A DNA stretch of 64,000 bases from Verrucomicrobiales bacterium (GTDB lineage Bacteria > Verrucomicrobiota > Verrucomicrobiia > Limisphaerales > CANJXF01): contig CANJXF010000006.1 of NCBI GenBank assembly GCA_947478865.1, positions 1 through 64,000 on the forward strand. The letters run 5' to 3'. Within the stretch, counting starts at the first letter, position 1, and each line of letters opens with the position of its first letter. Below the pieces are notes generated by a model. It saw nothing but the letters and a program-made list of their open reading frames with translations. It did no database searches and was not told the origin of the DNA. Shown piece by piece: positions 36,264 through 44,331 of the stretch. Made by a program: the position numbers and the translations under genes.

Positions 36264-37100
36264 TTATTCGAGTGCAAATTTTTTTATTCGCAAAAGCTGA
36301 CAGGCCGCTTGGAACACGAAGCGCGGATTGTTTTTGAAATAACGCCGCCAAAGTCGCTTCGGTTCGACGCACAAACGGAAGAACCATTCCAGGCCGGACC
36401 GTTGCATCCAGCGGGGTGCCTGAACAATTCGCCCGCTGTGAAAATCAAACGCCGCGCCGACGCCGACCATCAGCGTGACGTCGAGTTTTGGCAGGTATTG
36501 CGCCATGAATTTTTCCTGTTTTGGCGTGCTCAAACCAACCCAAAAGATGTCCGGCCGGGTTTCAGTCACGAGACGTTCAAGGTCAATTTCCTCCTCTGCG
36601 CTCAAGGGGCGGAACGGCGGTTCATAAGTGCCGACGATTTCAATTCCGGGAAATCGCGCTTCCATCTTGTTTTTCAATTCCCGCGCAACCCCGTTTGCTC
36701 CGCCATAAAAAAAATGTCGAAAACCGGACGCGCGGGAAATCTCCATGATCTCCAGCATCAGGTCGGGGCCGTAAACGCGGTTCATCTGGCTGAATCCCTG
36801 CAAGCGGCCCATCCAGGTCATCGGCATGCCGTCGGGCGTGACAAGAAAGGCGCGATTGTGAATGACACGAATCTTCGGGTCGTCCTGCGATTCCATGATG
36901 CCATGAACTCCGGTGACGCAGACGTAGCCTTTCCGCTGGTTTTTCACGGCATAAACAAAGGCGCTTTTCGCCAACTCCATATTGATGGCGCTGACGCCGA
37001 CACCTAACACATTAACTCGATCAATCTGCATTCGCGCAGTGAATATCGGGAGAATTTGGCCGGATTCAACTCTCTTCTGGTGTTTGGCTGCGTTCTGCAT
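36264..37100 (-). CDS. WecG/TagA/CpsF family glycosyltransferase
   Basis: 278 aa as read from 37100; an ATG at 37031 (MQIDRVNVLGVGVSAINM) fits the family start equally well. Diagnostic motifs: VTPDGMPMTWMGRLQG, FYGGANGVARELKNKM, GLSTPKQEKFM and GVGAAFDFHSGRIVQAPRWMQRSGLEW (in part). The family adds N-acetylmannosaminuronic acid or related sugars to lipid-linked intermediates at the membrane. It is divergent from the GT4 gene at 37129, so regulatory DNA for both arms must lie in the intervening ~30-100 bases. Confidence 0.9.
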   Translation of the reverse strand: MQNAAKHQKRVESGQILPIFTARMQIDRVNVLGVGVSAINMELAKSAFVYAVKNQRKGYVCVTGVHGIMESQDDPKIRVIHNRAFLVTPDGMPMTWMGRLQGFSQMNRVYGPDLMLEIMEISRASGFRHFFYGGANGVARELKNKMEARFPGIEIVGTYEPPFRPLSAEEEIDLERLVTETRPDIFWVGLSTPKQEKFMAQYLPKLDVTLMVGVGAAFDFHSGRIVQAPRWMQRSGLEWFFRLCVEPKRLWRRYFKNNPRFVFQAACQLLRIKKFALE

Positions 37101-37128
37101 TAATTGTTTGGCTCCGCTGAAGTCGTAA

Positions 37129-38355
37129 ATGAAATTGGTTGTATTTGCACACGTTCCGCCTCCGCACCATGGCCAAAGCTACATGGTGCACCTGATGCTG
37201 AACGGTTTCGGCGGCGATCAAAGAGGGAAGCATCCGCAGTCAATTCCTGAAGCGAGCAACAGTTACGACATCACCTGTTACCACGTCAACGCGCGGCTCT
37301 CGCGGGACCTGGAACAGATCGGCGAACTTCGTCCGAAGAAAATCCTGCTGCTGTTTGGCTATTGCCTCAAGGCCATCTGGTGTCGCTTTCGCTACGGAGC
37401 CAAAGCGCTCTACTACATTCCCGCTCCGGGAAAGCGTTCGGCCCTGTTCCGCGATTGGATGGTGATGATGCTTTGCCGCCCGTTTTTTCCGAAAATCATT
37501 CTGCACTGGCACGCCGCCGGGTTGTCCAAATGGCTCGAGACGGCGCTGCAGATTCGCGCCCGTTCCTTTACTTACAAATGTCTGAAACAAGCCGACCTCA
37601 GCATCATCCTCTCGCGGCACAATCGCGCCGATGCCGAGAAGCTGCTGCCGCAAAGGATCGAGCTTGTCCCAAATGGCATTCCGGATCCTTGCCCGGATTT
37701 TGAAATGGCCATCCTGCCTTACCGATTGGCCAGGCAAGAAGCGCGCAGGAGAATTCGCGCCGGTGAAAATGCTTCACCGCTGACCACCGGCAGCGCGTCG
37801 AACGTGTTTCAAGTTCTTTACCTGGCCCATTGCACGCGCGACAAAGGCGTCTTCGACGCAATTGCCGGCGTGCTGAAAGCGAATGAAAAACTGGCGCGGG
37901 AAAACTCCCCGATCACGATCAAGCTGAATATTGCCGGAGGATTCTTCAACCAGAACGAAGAATCGGAGTTTTTTGAAATCCTGAAGCAGCCTGGGGCCGC
38001 CAAAAATATCCACTACATGGGCTTTGTCTCGGGCGAGCAAAAGGATGCCGCCCTGCGAGCCGCGGACCTGTTCTGTTTTCCGACGTATTACCGCAATGAA
38101 AATCAGCCCGTAAACTTAATTGAAGCGCTGGCCTATGGTTTGCCGGTGATTACCACCCGCTGGCGTTCCGTGCCTGAAACTCTGCCCGACGACACCGGCA
38201 TTGTGAGCCCGCGGAATCCCGATCAGATTGCCGATGCGCTCGTGCATCTGATGGCGCAAAGTTACGGCGACGCCTTCCGCCAACATTTCCTGAACAACTT
38301 CAAAATCGAACGGCATCTGGAAAAACTCGCCGCCGCGTTTCACAGCATCGAATGA
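37129..38355 (+). CDS. Glycosyltransferase family 4
   Basis: 408 aa GT-B enzyme. The N-terminal HVPPPHHGQSYMV segment and the C-terminal donor-binding motif (DLFCFPTYYRNENQPVNLIEALAYGLPVITT, in parts) identify group 1/GT4. First gene of a tightly packed plus-strand run: it overlaps the next gene by 4 bases (ATGA). It probably adds one sugar to the growing repeat unit; donor and acceptor are unknown. Confidence 0.9.
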   Translation: MKLVVFAHVPPPHHGQSYMVHLMLNGFGGDQRGKHPQSIPEASNSYDITCYHVNARLSRDLEQIGELRPKKILLLFGYCLKAIWCRFRYGAKALYYIPAPGKRSALFRDWMVMMLCRPFFPKIILHWHAAGLSKWLETALQIRARSFTYKCLKQADLSIILSRHNRADAEKLLPQRIELVPNGIPDPCPDFEMAILPYRLARQEARRRIRAGENASPLTTGSASNVFQVLYLAHCTRDKGVFDAIAGVLKANEKLARENSPITIKLNIAGGFFNQNEESEFFEILKQPGAAKNIHYMGFVSGEQKDAALRAADLFCFPTYYRNENQPVNLIEALAYGLPVITTRWRSVPETLPDDTGIVSPRNPDQIADALVHLMAQSYGDAFRQHFLNNFKIERHLEKLAAAFHSIE

Positions 38356-39140
38356 AGTTCTCCATCGTCACACCCAGCCTGAATCAGGGCGGATTCATCC
38401 GCGATTGCATCGAAAGCGTCCGCGCCCAGACCGGGGTCGATTGGGAACACATCGTCATTGACGCCGGATCGACCGATGAAACGATTTCTATCGTGAAAGA
38501 ATATCCGCACCTGAAATGGATTTCAGAGCCGGACAAAGGCATGAGCGACGGCATCAATAAAGGATTTCTCAAGGCGCAAGGCGAATGGCTGATGTGGCTC
38601 AACGCGGATGATTACCTTGTTCCCGGCTCGCTCGCGAAAGTCGCTGAGTTCGCAAAAAAGAATGCCGACGCGGACGTGATTTACGGCGAATGTATTTTCG
38701 TCGATGAATCGAAAAAAGTCATTCGGCGCCGATGGGAACATGGCTTTGATTTTTCGATCCTGCTCTTTTACGGCTGCTTTATTCCATCCACCTCGACATT
38801 CATTCAGCGGAAAGTGATTGCCGCCGGAGAATTGCTGAACATCGAATACCGGGTCTGCATGGACTTCGAGCTTTACGTGCGCTTGTCCGAGCACGGTTAT
38901 AAATTCAAGTTCCTTCCCGATGCGCTGGCTTGTTTCCGCTGGCATCCCACCAACACGAGCACGACTCAATCGAAACGGCGTTATCAGGAACGACTTCGCG
39001 TGCAGCAGGAATACCTTCGCCGACATGGAAAAAACTGGATCGCTGGCGAAAAAACTATTTTTGCGCTGTGGCGTTTGATCACCATAAAGAGGCTGGTTCT
39101 CCGCTTAGTTTCCCGCTATTTTCGGCGGCAAAATGTTTAA
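38352..39140 (+). CDS. Glycosyltransferase family 2
   Basis: 262 aa GT-A enzyme starting at an ATG that overlaps the upstream stop. IVTPSLNQGGFIRDCIESV, the nucleotide-binding IDAGSTDETI and the DxD-equivalent WLNADDYL are clear, plus the acceptor-side CMDFELYVRLSE. No membrane helix. Overlaps the methyltransferase gene by 8 bases. Confidence 0.92.
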   Translation: MKFSIVTPSLNQGGFIRDCIESVRAQTGVDWEHIVIDAGSTDETISIVKEYPHLKWISEPDKGMSDGINKGFLKAQGEWLMWLNADDYLVPGSLAKVAEFAKKNADADVIYGECIFVDESKKVIRRRWEHGFDFSILLFYGCFIPSTSTFIQRKVIAAGELLNIEYRVCMDFELYVRLSEHGYKFKFLPDALACFRWHPTNTSTTQSKRRYQERLRVQQEYLRRHGKNWIAGEKTIFALWRLITIKRLVLRLVSRYFRRQNV

Positions 39141-40077
39141 GCTTCGCCACATTTTTAAACCGGCCGATGCCCAACAGGAACGCGAATTCGAGCGCGCCAA
39201 CGTAGAGAATAAGCGCGGTCGCTATCTTGAAACCAATCCCCTCGCCCGCTACGAGCGCGATCTGGTTTATCGGGAAAAAGTGGATCGGATCAAAGCAGGA
39301 ATTGGCGAACCCAACGGACTTGTCCTGGACATTGGCGGCAACACCGCCGGCGAAGCCACGCTGCTGAAACAACTTGGTTACGACATCATCGTTGGAGACA
39401 TCAACGAAACCGCGCTCGATATTTCCCGTGAACGCGTGGAAAAATTCGGTTTGAAAGCGCCGGGATACGTCGCACTTGACGTCCACCAATTGCCTTTCAA
39501 AGACCAATCCTTCAGCGCGGTCACCGTGATCGAAGCGCTGCATCATTTCGTCAATTACGACCAGGCGCTCAAAGAAATCCATCGCGTGCTCAAACCCGGC
39601 GGGAAGCTTTTCTCGCTCGAACCCTACGCGCTCAATCCGCTTCGGCGCGCATCGGAGGTTCGCGACCGTTTGCGCGCCACAATTGAGAAAAGTTTCTACA
39701 TTTCACAACTCACGCGCCTCTGCCAGGACGCCGGGTTCGTCAACGTGAATGTCGCATCCGTTCCTACGGGACGCTCCAGTTGGAAGCTGGAGGAAGTTCC
39801 GGCCTACCGGCGTCCGATTACGCGGCTTCACGCCTGGCTTTCCGTGAATGCACCCTCGGTTTTCGGCACGCTGCGACTTGAAGCCAAAAAAGCCGGAACC
39901 ATCGCTGAGAATGGCAAACCCGAGCTTGCCCAACTCTTTTGCAGCCCAAAAAATCGAAACGATTTGCGGCGCGACGCCGACAAAAAGCATTGGGTGGAAG
40001 CCAACGGCCAACACGCATTTCCCGAACTGAACGGCATCCCGGTTTTGATCGCTGAAGATGCCATTGCATTGAAATAG
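39133..40077 (+). CDS. SAM-dependent methyltransferase with Trm112-like tail
   Basis: 314 aa. Class I methyltransferase with motif I LVLDIGGNTAGEAT, GDIN at the end of strand 2, and VTVIEALHHFVN / RVLKPGGKLF. The C-terminal ~60 residues (AQLFCSPKNRNDLRRD...FPELNGIPVLI) resemble a degenerate Trm112-type zinc ribbon with only one remaining cysteine. It likely methylates a sugar or lipid-linked intermediate in this cluster. Confidence 0.85.
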   Translation: MFKLRHIFKPADAQQEREFERANVENKRGRYLETNPLARYERDLVYREKVDRIKAGIGEPNGLVLDIGGNTAGEATLLKQLGYDIIVGDINETALDISRERVEKFGLKAPGYVALDVHQLPFKDQSFSAVTVIEALHHFVNYDQALKEIHRVLKPGGKLFSLEPYALNPLRRASEVRDRLRATIEKSFYISQLTRLCQDAGFVNVNVASVPTGRSSWKLEEVPAYRRPITRLHAWLSVNAPSVFGTLRLEAKKAGTIAENGKPELAQLFCSPKNRNDLRRDADKKHWVEANGQHAFPELNGIPVLIAEDAIALK

Positions 40078-40093
40078 CCGATTGCCTCCCGTC

Positions 40094-41431
40094 ATGGCTC
40101 AAGCCCAAAACATCGGCACGTTGGTCACGGCAATTTTTCAAACCTGGAAAACCGCAGGGATCGATTTTCTGGTGTTGCGGAACTATGAAACTCTCCCCGA
40201 TTTCACGACCAACGATATCGACGTTCTCGTCGACAAAGCCCAACTCCCCCGCGCCGAGCAGTTGCTGATTTCCACGGCGGCAGCGCATCAATTCCGCCTT
40301 CACAACCGCGCGGAATATTCCACGCTCGCCCTTTATTTTTCCCATCCGGAAGACCTGAAGCAAATTCACTTCGACCTGTTCAGCAATTTGCAATGGCGCG
40401 GATTTGAATATCTCGACACAACTGATTTTCTCGCCGCAAAAGTCAATCGCGGCTCGTTTCCCATTCCATCGCCGATGCACGAGGCAGCCGCCAATCTGCT
40501 CGGGCTTTTCATTTACACCGGCCGAATTAAGGAGAGATACAAACCGTCGATTTGCTCCGGTTTCCGTGCTGATGAGGAAGGTGCGATCCGTCTTTTGTCC
40601 AACACTTACGGCCCAAGCCTGGCCCGCTTTTTAGTAACCAATGCGGTTGGAGAATGCTGGCGCGTCATCGAAGGGAATTTCGCCGCCCTGCGCCGCGCAT
40701 TGCTCTCCCGTCAATTTGGATTTCATTCGTGCAAAACCCTGCGCTCGCTCACGCAGAATTTTGTTCGAGTCCTCAAACGCTTTCTGCATCCACCGGGAGT
40801 AATGGTTGTCTTGCTCGGAGCGGATGGGAGTGGAAAATCCACCGTGGGGGCGGCAATTCTGGACAACCTGCAAAACACGTTCAGCCCGCTGAAAAACGTT
40901 TACCTCCACTGGAAACCTCGGCTGTTTTCCGCTGCGAAAGAAACCTCTGCACACACCAATCCCCACGGCCAGACGACGCGCGGGAAAATTGCCTCACTCG
41001 CTTATTTCGCCTTCCATTGGCTGGAATTTTTCTTTGGTGGATGGCGACAGCTTCGTCCGGTTCTTTTCCGCGGAGGAATTGTTCTCGTCGATCGTTACTA
41101 TCTGGATTTGTTTGTCGATCAAAAGAGATACCGGTTGCAGGTGCCTCAAATCATGATCCGCTTTGCCTATGTCTTCCTGAAAAAACCGGATCTCATTTTG
41201 ATGCTGGATGCGCCCGCTGAAATTCTTCAAGCGCGAAAACAGGAAGTCTCGATTCAGGAAACCGCGCGCCAACAATTGGCGTATCGAACACTCGCTGCCA
41301 GCATGGAAAATTCCATTCTGCTCGATGCCGCCCAACCGGCCGAAGCCGTCGCACATCAAGCCACGAAAGCCATTTTGGAATTTCTCATCAAACGAACGCA
41401 AAAGCGCTTGGCCAAGGACACTCATGGCTAA
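40094..41431 (+). CDS. Nucleotidyltransferase-like plus thymidylate-kinase-like P-loop protein
   Basis: 445 aa from ATG 40094 (a TTG at 40082 is the alternative). The first ~230 residues look like a minimal nucleotidyltransferase-like module (FLVLRNYETLP, TNDIDVLVD, HFDLFSNLQWRG). The second half is a P-loop kinase with Walker A LLGADGSGKST and the VLVDRYYLDLFVDQKRY and LILMLDAPAEIL motifs of thymidylate kinases. Found inside an exopolysaccharide operon and overlapping the APH-like gene by 8 bases, so it more likely phosphorylates a sugar or carrier than dTMP. Exact role unknown. Confidence 0.75.
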   Translation: MAQAQNIGTLVTAIFQTWKTAGIDFLVLRNYETLPDFTTNDIDVLVDKAQLPRAEQLLISTAAAHQFRLHNRAEYSTLALYFSHPEDLKQIHFDLFSNLQWRGFEYLDTTDFLAAKVNRGSFPIPSPMHEAAANLLGLFIYTGRIKERYKPSICSGFRADEEGAIRLLSNTYGPSLARFLVTNAVGECWRVIEGNFAALRRALLSRQFGFHSCKTLRSLTQNFVRVLKRFLHPPGVMVVLLGADGSGKSTVGAAILDNLQNTFSPLKNVYLHWKPRLFSAAKETSAHTNPHGQTTRGKIASLAYFAFHWLEFFFGGWRQLRPVLFRGGIVLVDRYYLDLFVDQKRYRLQVPQIMIRFAYVFLKKPDLILMLDAPAEILQARKQEVSIQETARQQLAYRTLAASMENSILLDAAQPAEAVAHQATKAILEFLIKRTQKRLAKDTHG

Positions 41432-42524
41432 AAACCCCAAATGGACGGACTTGTTTTCCGCGGATCGAGGGCAAGCGAATTCGCATTTGCTGCAGCTGCG
41501 CGTCGTTCAAAAACGAGGTTGTTCATTTCTGGTGCTGCCGATGGATGCGCAGCCCGCGGTCGAGGCACTCTCGCTTTATTCGGCTCAAACTCCCGCCGCA
41601 CGGCTGTTCAAGGCATTTCTTCGATTTGTCATGACGTGCCGGATTCCGCTCGGATTTGAAACCGCAGAGCTGCGCATCGCAACGGATGCGCGGTTTGTCC
41701 AATTTCTTTTGAAGCTGGGCAACCGTTCCACGATTCCGCCGCTGGCCATTGCCTGCGGGAATCCGAGGACCGAAGGACAGCGATTTATCATTTTGATCTT
41801 CGATCCCGCCGGGCAACCCAGCGTGATTGTGAAAGCCGGGCTCAGCGAGATCGCTCGATCGTTGATTGCAAAAGAAGATCAATTCCTAAAAAACGTGCCG
41901 GCGAAGTTGGGCATTCCCCGAGTTCGTGAATCGTTTGAATCCGAGCAGATTCGCACGTTGAGCTTAGACTACATGCGAGGTCAATCACCGCGATTCACCG
42001 ATTACACGCCCATGTTTTCGCTGGTGAACTCATGGCTGGAAGAAGCCCAGCCGATGCCGCTGCAGGAATTCGCTCTCTGGCGCCAACTCAAACTCGCCGT
42101 AACTTCGCCGCACTTTTCAAAATTGGAGCCGCGCATAGCCGAGAAAAAAATTTACTCCACAATCTACCACGGCGATTTCGCGCCCTGGAATATCAAGGTG
42201 AATCATGATTCCTGGACAGCATTGGATTGGGAACGCGGCGAACTTGCCGGAATCCCGGGTTGGGATTGTTTCCATTTTCTCATCCAACCCGCGATTCTGG
42301 TCACACGAACGAGCACAGCATCTCTGGTGGAAGAGATTGAAACGTTTCTACATCGGGATGATTTTAGGAGTTACGCAAAGCGAGCGCAAATCGCGGGAGC
42401 AGAGCGGGAGCTGGTTCTCTCGTATTTGCTGCAACAAATCGACGTCATCAAACCGAGCGAGGGAATGGTCGCGACGCAGAACCTCTTCAACGCCCTCGCC
42501 TGTCGCTGGCTAGCCGCCGCTTAA
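41424..42524 (+). CDS. APH-like (aminoglycoside/choline kinase fold) phosphotransferase
   Basis: 366 aa from ATG 41424, preferred over a longer upstream frame that only overlaps the preceding gene. The catalytic loop IYHGDFAPWNIKVN (Brenner-type HGDxxPxN) and the metal motif ALDWERGEL are present, followed by GWDCFHFLIQP. The N-terminal ATP-binding half is less typical. Probably a small-molecule or sugar kinase of the polysaccharide cluster. Its 3' end overlaps the convergent deacetylase gene by 15 bases. Confidence 0.78.
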   Translation: MAKNPKWTDLFSADRGQANSHLLQLRVVQKRGCSFLVLPMDAQPAVEALSLYSAQTPAARLFKAFLRFVMTCRIPLGFETAELRIATDARFVQFLLKLGNRSTIPPLAIACGNPRTEGQRFIILIFDPAGQPSVIVKAGLSEIARSLIAKEDQFLKNVPAKLGIPRVRESFESEQIRTLSLDYMRGQSPRFTDYTPMFSLVNSWLEEAQPMPLQEFALWRQLKLAVTSPHFSKLEPRIAEKKIYSTIYHGDFAPWNIKVNHDSWTALDWERGELAGIPGWDCFHFLIQPAILVTRTSTASLVEEIETFLHRDDFRSYAKRAQIAGAERELVLSYLLQQIDVIKPSEGMVATQNLFNALACRWLAAA

Positions 42525-43271
42525 TTTGCGCCGGATGCGGTGGGCGGCCTTGGCCAGCCATTCACCACCGGAAAGGGGGGTGATTCGGTGCAAAGCAAAG
42601 CGCGGAGTAGCCTGCGTATTCACCCCGGATTGCGTGGTGCAAGCCGTGGAATAACCCGCGGCTTCCACGGCATCGCGAACCGCCGGATTCCACGAGCCGA
42701 ACGGATAACAAAAATGACGAATGGAAATTCCAAAAGCGTCTTCCAAGCTTTTTCTACTTCCTGAAATTTCTTCGCGCAACTGATCCGGCCCCACCTTCCG
42801 CAGGTTTGGGTGGGTGGCGGTGTGCGAACCAATTTCGTGCCCGGCCGCAAGCCATTCTTTGATTTGTGACGCATCCATCAACCTTTCGGAAACGTCCCCT
42901 TTGGCAACATCCCATTCATTGCGCCGACCGAGAAAATCCGAAACTAAGAATTGAATTGCGCTGAATTGGTGCCGCGCCAGAATTTCGAGCGCATTGCGGA
43001 AAACGTTTTCGCAACCGTCATCAAACGTGATGACAATTTTTTTGGAAACGTTGCCGTTCGCGCGTTCTACGTCTGCAAGAGTTCCCGAAGTGAAACCAGC
43101 CTGACGCAATTCTGCCAGCTGTGAGGCAAACCGTTCGGGCGAATGGTAGAGGAATGGATCGAGCGTCCGTGCTGGAGGCTGGGCGACTTTGTGATACATC
43201 AAGACCGGCAAGCCCAGCGCGAACAGCCTTTGCTGCGACGACGACAGGAAAAAGTCTGACGGCGTAATCAT
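42510..43271 (-). CDS. Polysaccharide deacetylase (NodB domain)
   Basis: 253 aa carbohydrate esterase 4 fold: LPVLMYHKVA, motif 1 ITFDDGCENVF, motif 2 GSHTATHPNL with the two metal histidines, and motif 3 FCYPFGSWNPAVRDA. It removes N- or O-acetyl groups from polysaccharide. No obvious signal peptide or anchor, so location is uncertain. Convergent with the APH-like gene. Confidence 0.92.
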   Translation of the reverse strand: MITPSDFFLSSSQQRLFALGLPVLMYHKVAQPPARTLDPFLYHSPERFASQLAELRQAGFTSGTLADVERANGNVSKKIVITFDDGCENVFRNALEILARHQFSAIQFLVSDFLGRRNEWDVAKGDVSERLMDASQIKEWLAAGHEIGSHTATHPNLRKVGPDQLREEISGSRKSLEDAFGISIRHFCYPFGSWNPAVRDAVEAAGYSTACTTQSGVNTQATPRFALHRITPLSGGEWLAKAAHRIRRKLSGG

Positions 43272-43293
43272 GTTGTGCGGGCCTCGGCCAGAG

Positions 43294-44298
43294 CTAGCGG
43301 GCCACTGGTTTCGCGACCAGCCAGGAAATTAAGACAAGCAAATCCTCTTTCGAGTAATGCTGAAATTCCGGTGCGAGCTGGATTTTATTCAAGTCATCCG
43401 CTGAGCCGGCGGTGTTCGATTCCTTGGCGATTTGGAACTGCGCATCCTTCAGCAACTCGCGGTAATCAGAAATTCGAAGTCGGTTCTGCCAGATCAGCGG
43501 GCTGTTCAAATACCCCCATTGTTTGGGCGAGAATTTCAAAAAATTGATGGGCGTAATGGAACGGTCGAAGTACCAAAACTGATCGATCATATTAAGGTAA
43601 TGACTCTGCGCGGCCTGGGAGGAAGCGATCCTGCGGAATTCTGCGAAGATATTCGCCAGCACCGGTCGTGGAATATATTCGAGCACGCCGGTTGAAAAAA
43701 ACAAATCAACGGAACCGTCGGGCAACCCGGTTTTTTGCGCATCTTGAACCCGCACATGGATATTCAGCCTTTCGAGAAAATCGATCGGCTCATCGGTGTC
43801 GACCCGGCTATTGAGTTCCCTTAGCTTGGCCATTCGATCCGGGCGCAGGCGGGGCAGGTGTTTTTTCAAGGTGCCGTTGGCATCGTGCTCAAAGAAAAAT
43901 TGCAGCATCTGCTTCACGCGCGCCCGCTTGAGCAACGGATCGATGTCAAACGTCCAAACGTGTGACGCTCCGCAGAGAAAAAGCCCGACCGGCACGGTGG
44001 GAAACCAACCTGTCCCGAGTTCCAGCGCGCTGAAATTTTCCGCGCGTTCCGGGTAAAGTTCCAAGTAATTCTCCAGGTGCATCCGGCAATCGTTCAGCTT
44101 GCCCTCAAACCGATTTGGACTGAGTTCCAATGATTTTGTGACGTAGCGCTGAAAGAGTTCATTCCATCGCTGACTTTGGGGCAGGAGCGAAATGGTCCGC
44201 TGAATTGCAGATTTGATCAGCCAATTGGGCATTCGCAAATTGTGCCAAGACGATTCACAAATGTGAAGAATGAATCCAAAAAGGCGGCGGGCTTGCAT
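43294..44298 (-). CDS. SAM-dependent methyltransferase
   Basis: About 334 aa from ATG 44298; the frame extends to 44340 but would then overlap the divergent GT4 gene. SAM-binding motif FSALELGTGWFPTVPVGLFL, acidic end of strand 2 TFDIDPLL, and the post-motif FFSTGVLEYIPRPVLANIF. The N-terminal 100 residues are an unassigned helical region. Divergent from the GT4-4HB fusion gene with only ~33 bases between starts. Substrate unknown. Confidence 0.82.
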   Translation of the reverse strand: MQARRLFGFILHICESSWHNLRMPNWLIKSAIQRTISLLPQSQRWNELFQRYVTKSLELSPNRFEGKLNDCRMHLENYLELYPERAENFSALELGTGWFPTVPVGLFLCGASHVWTFDIDPLLKRARVKQMLQFFFEHDANGTLKKHLPRLRPDRMAKLRELNSRVDTDEPIDFLERLNIHVRVQDAQKTGLPDGSVDLFFSTGVLEYIPRPVLANIFAEFRRIASSQAAQSHYLNMIDQFWYFDRSITPINFLKFSPKQWGYLNSPLIWQNRLRISDYRELLKDAQFQIAKESNTAGSADDLNKIQLAPEFQHYSKEDLLVLISWLVAKPVAR

Positions 44299-44331
44299 TG
44301 GCAATTCTGATTCTTTAGCGTGTTTTTCCAG

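Noticed and set aside
41208..41423. Upstream extension of the APH-like frame into the kinase-like gene
   Set aside because: The residues are an out-of-frame reading of the preceding gene; an ATG at 41424 gives the usual short overlap of this operon.
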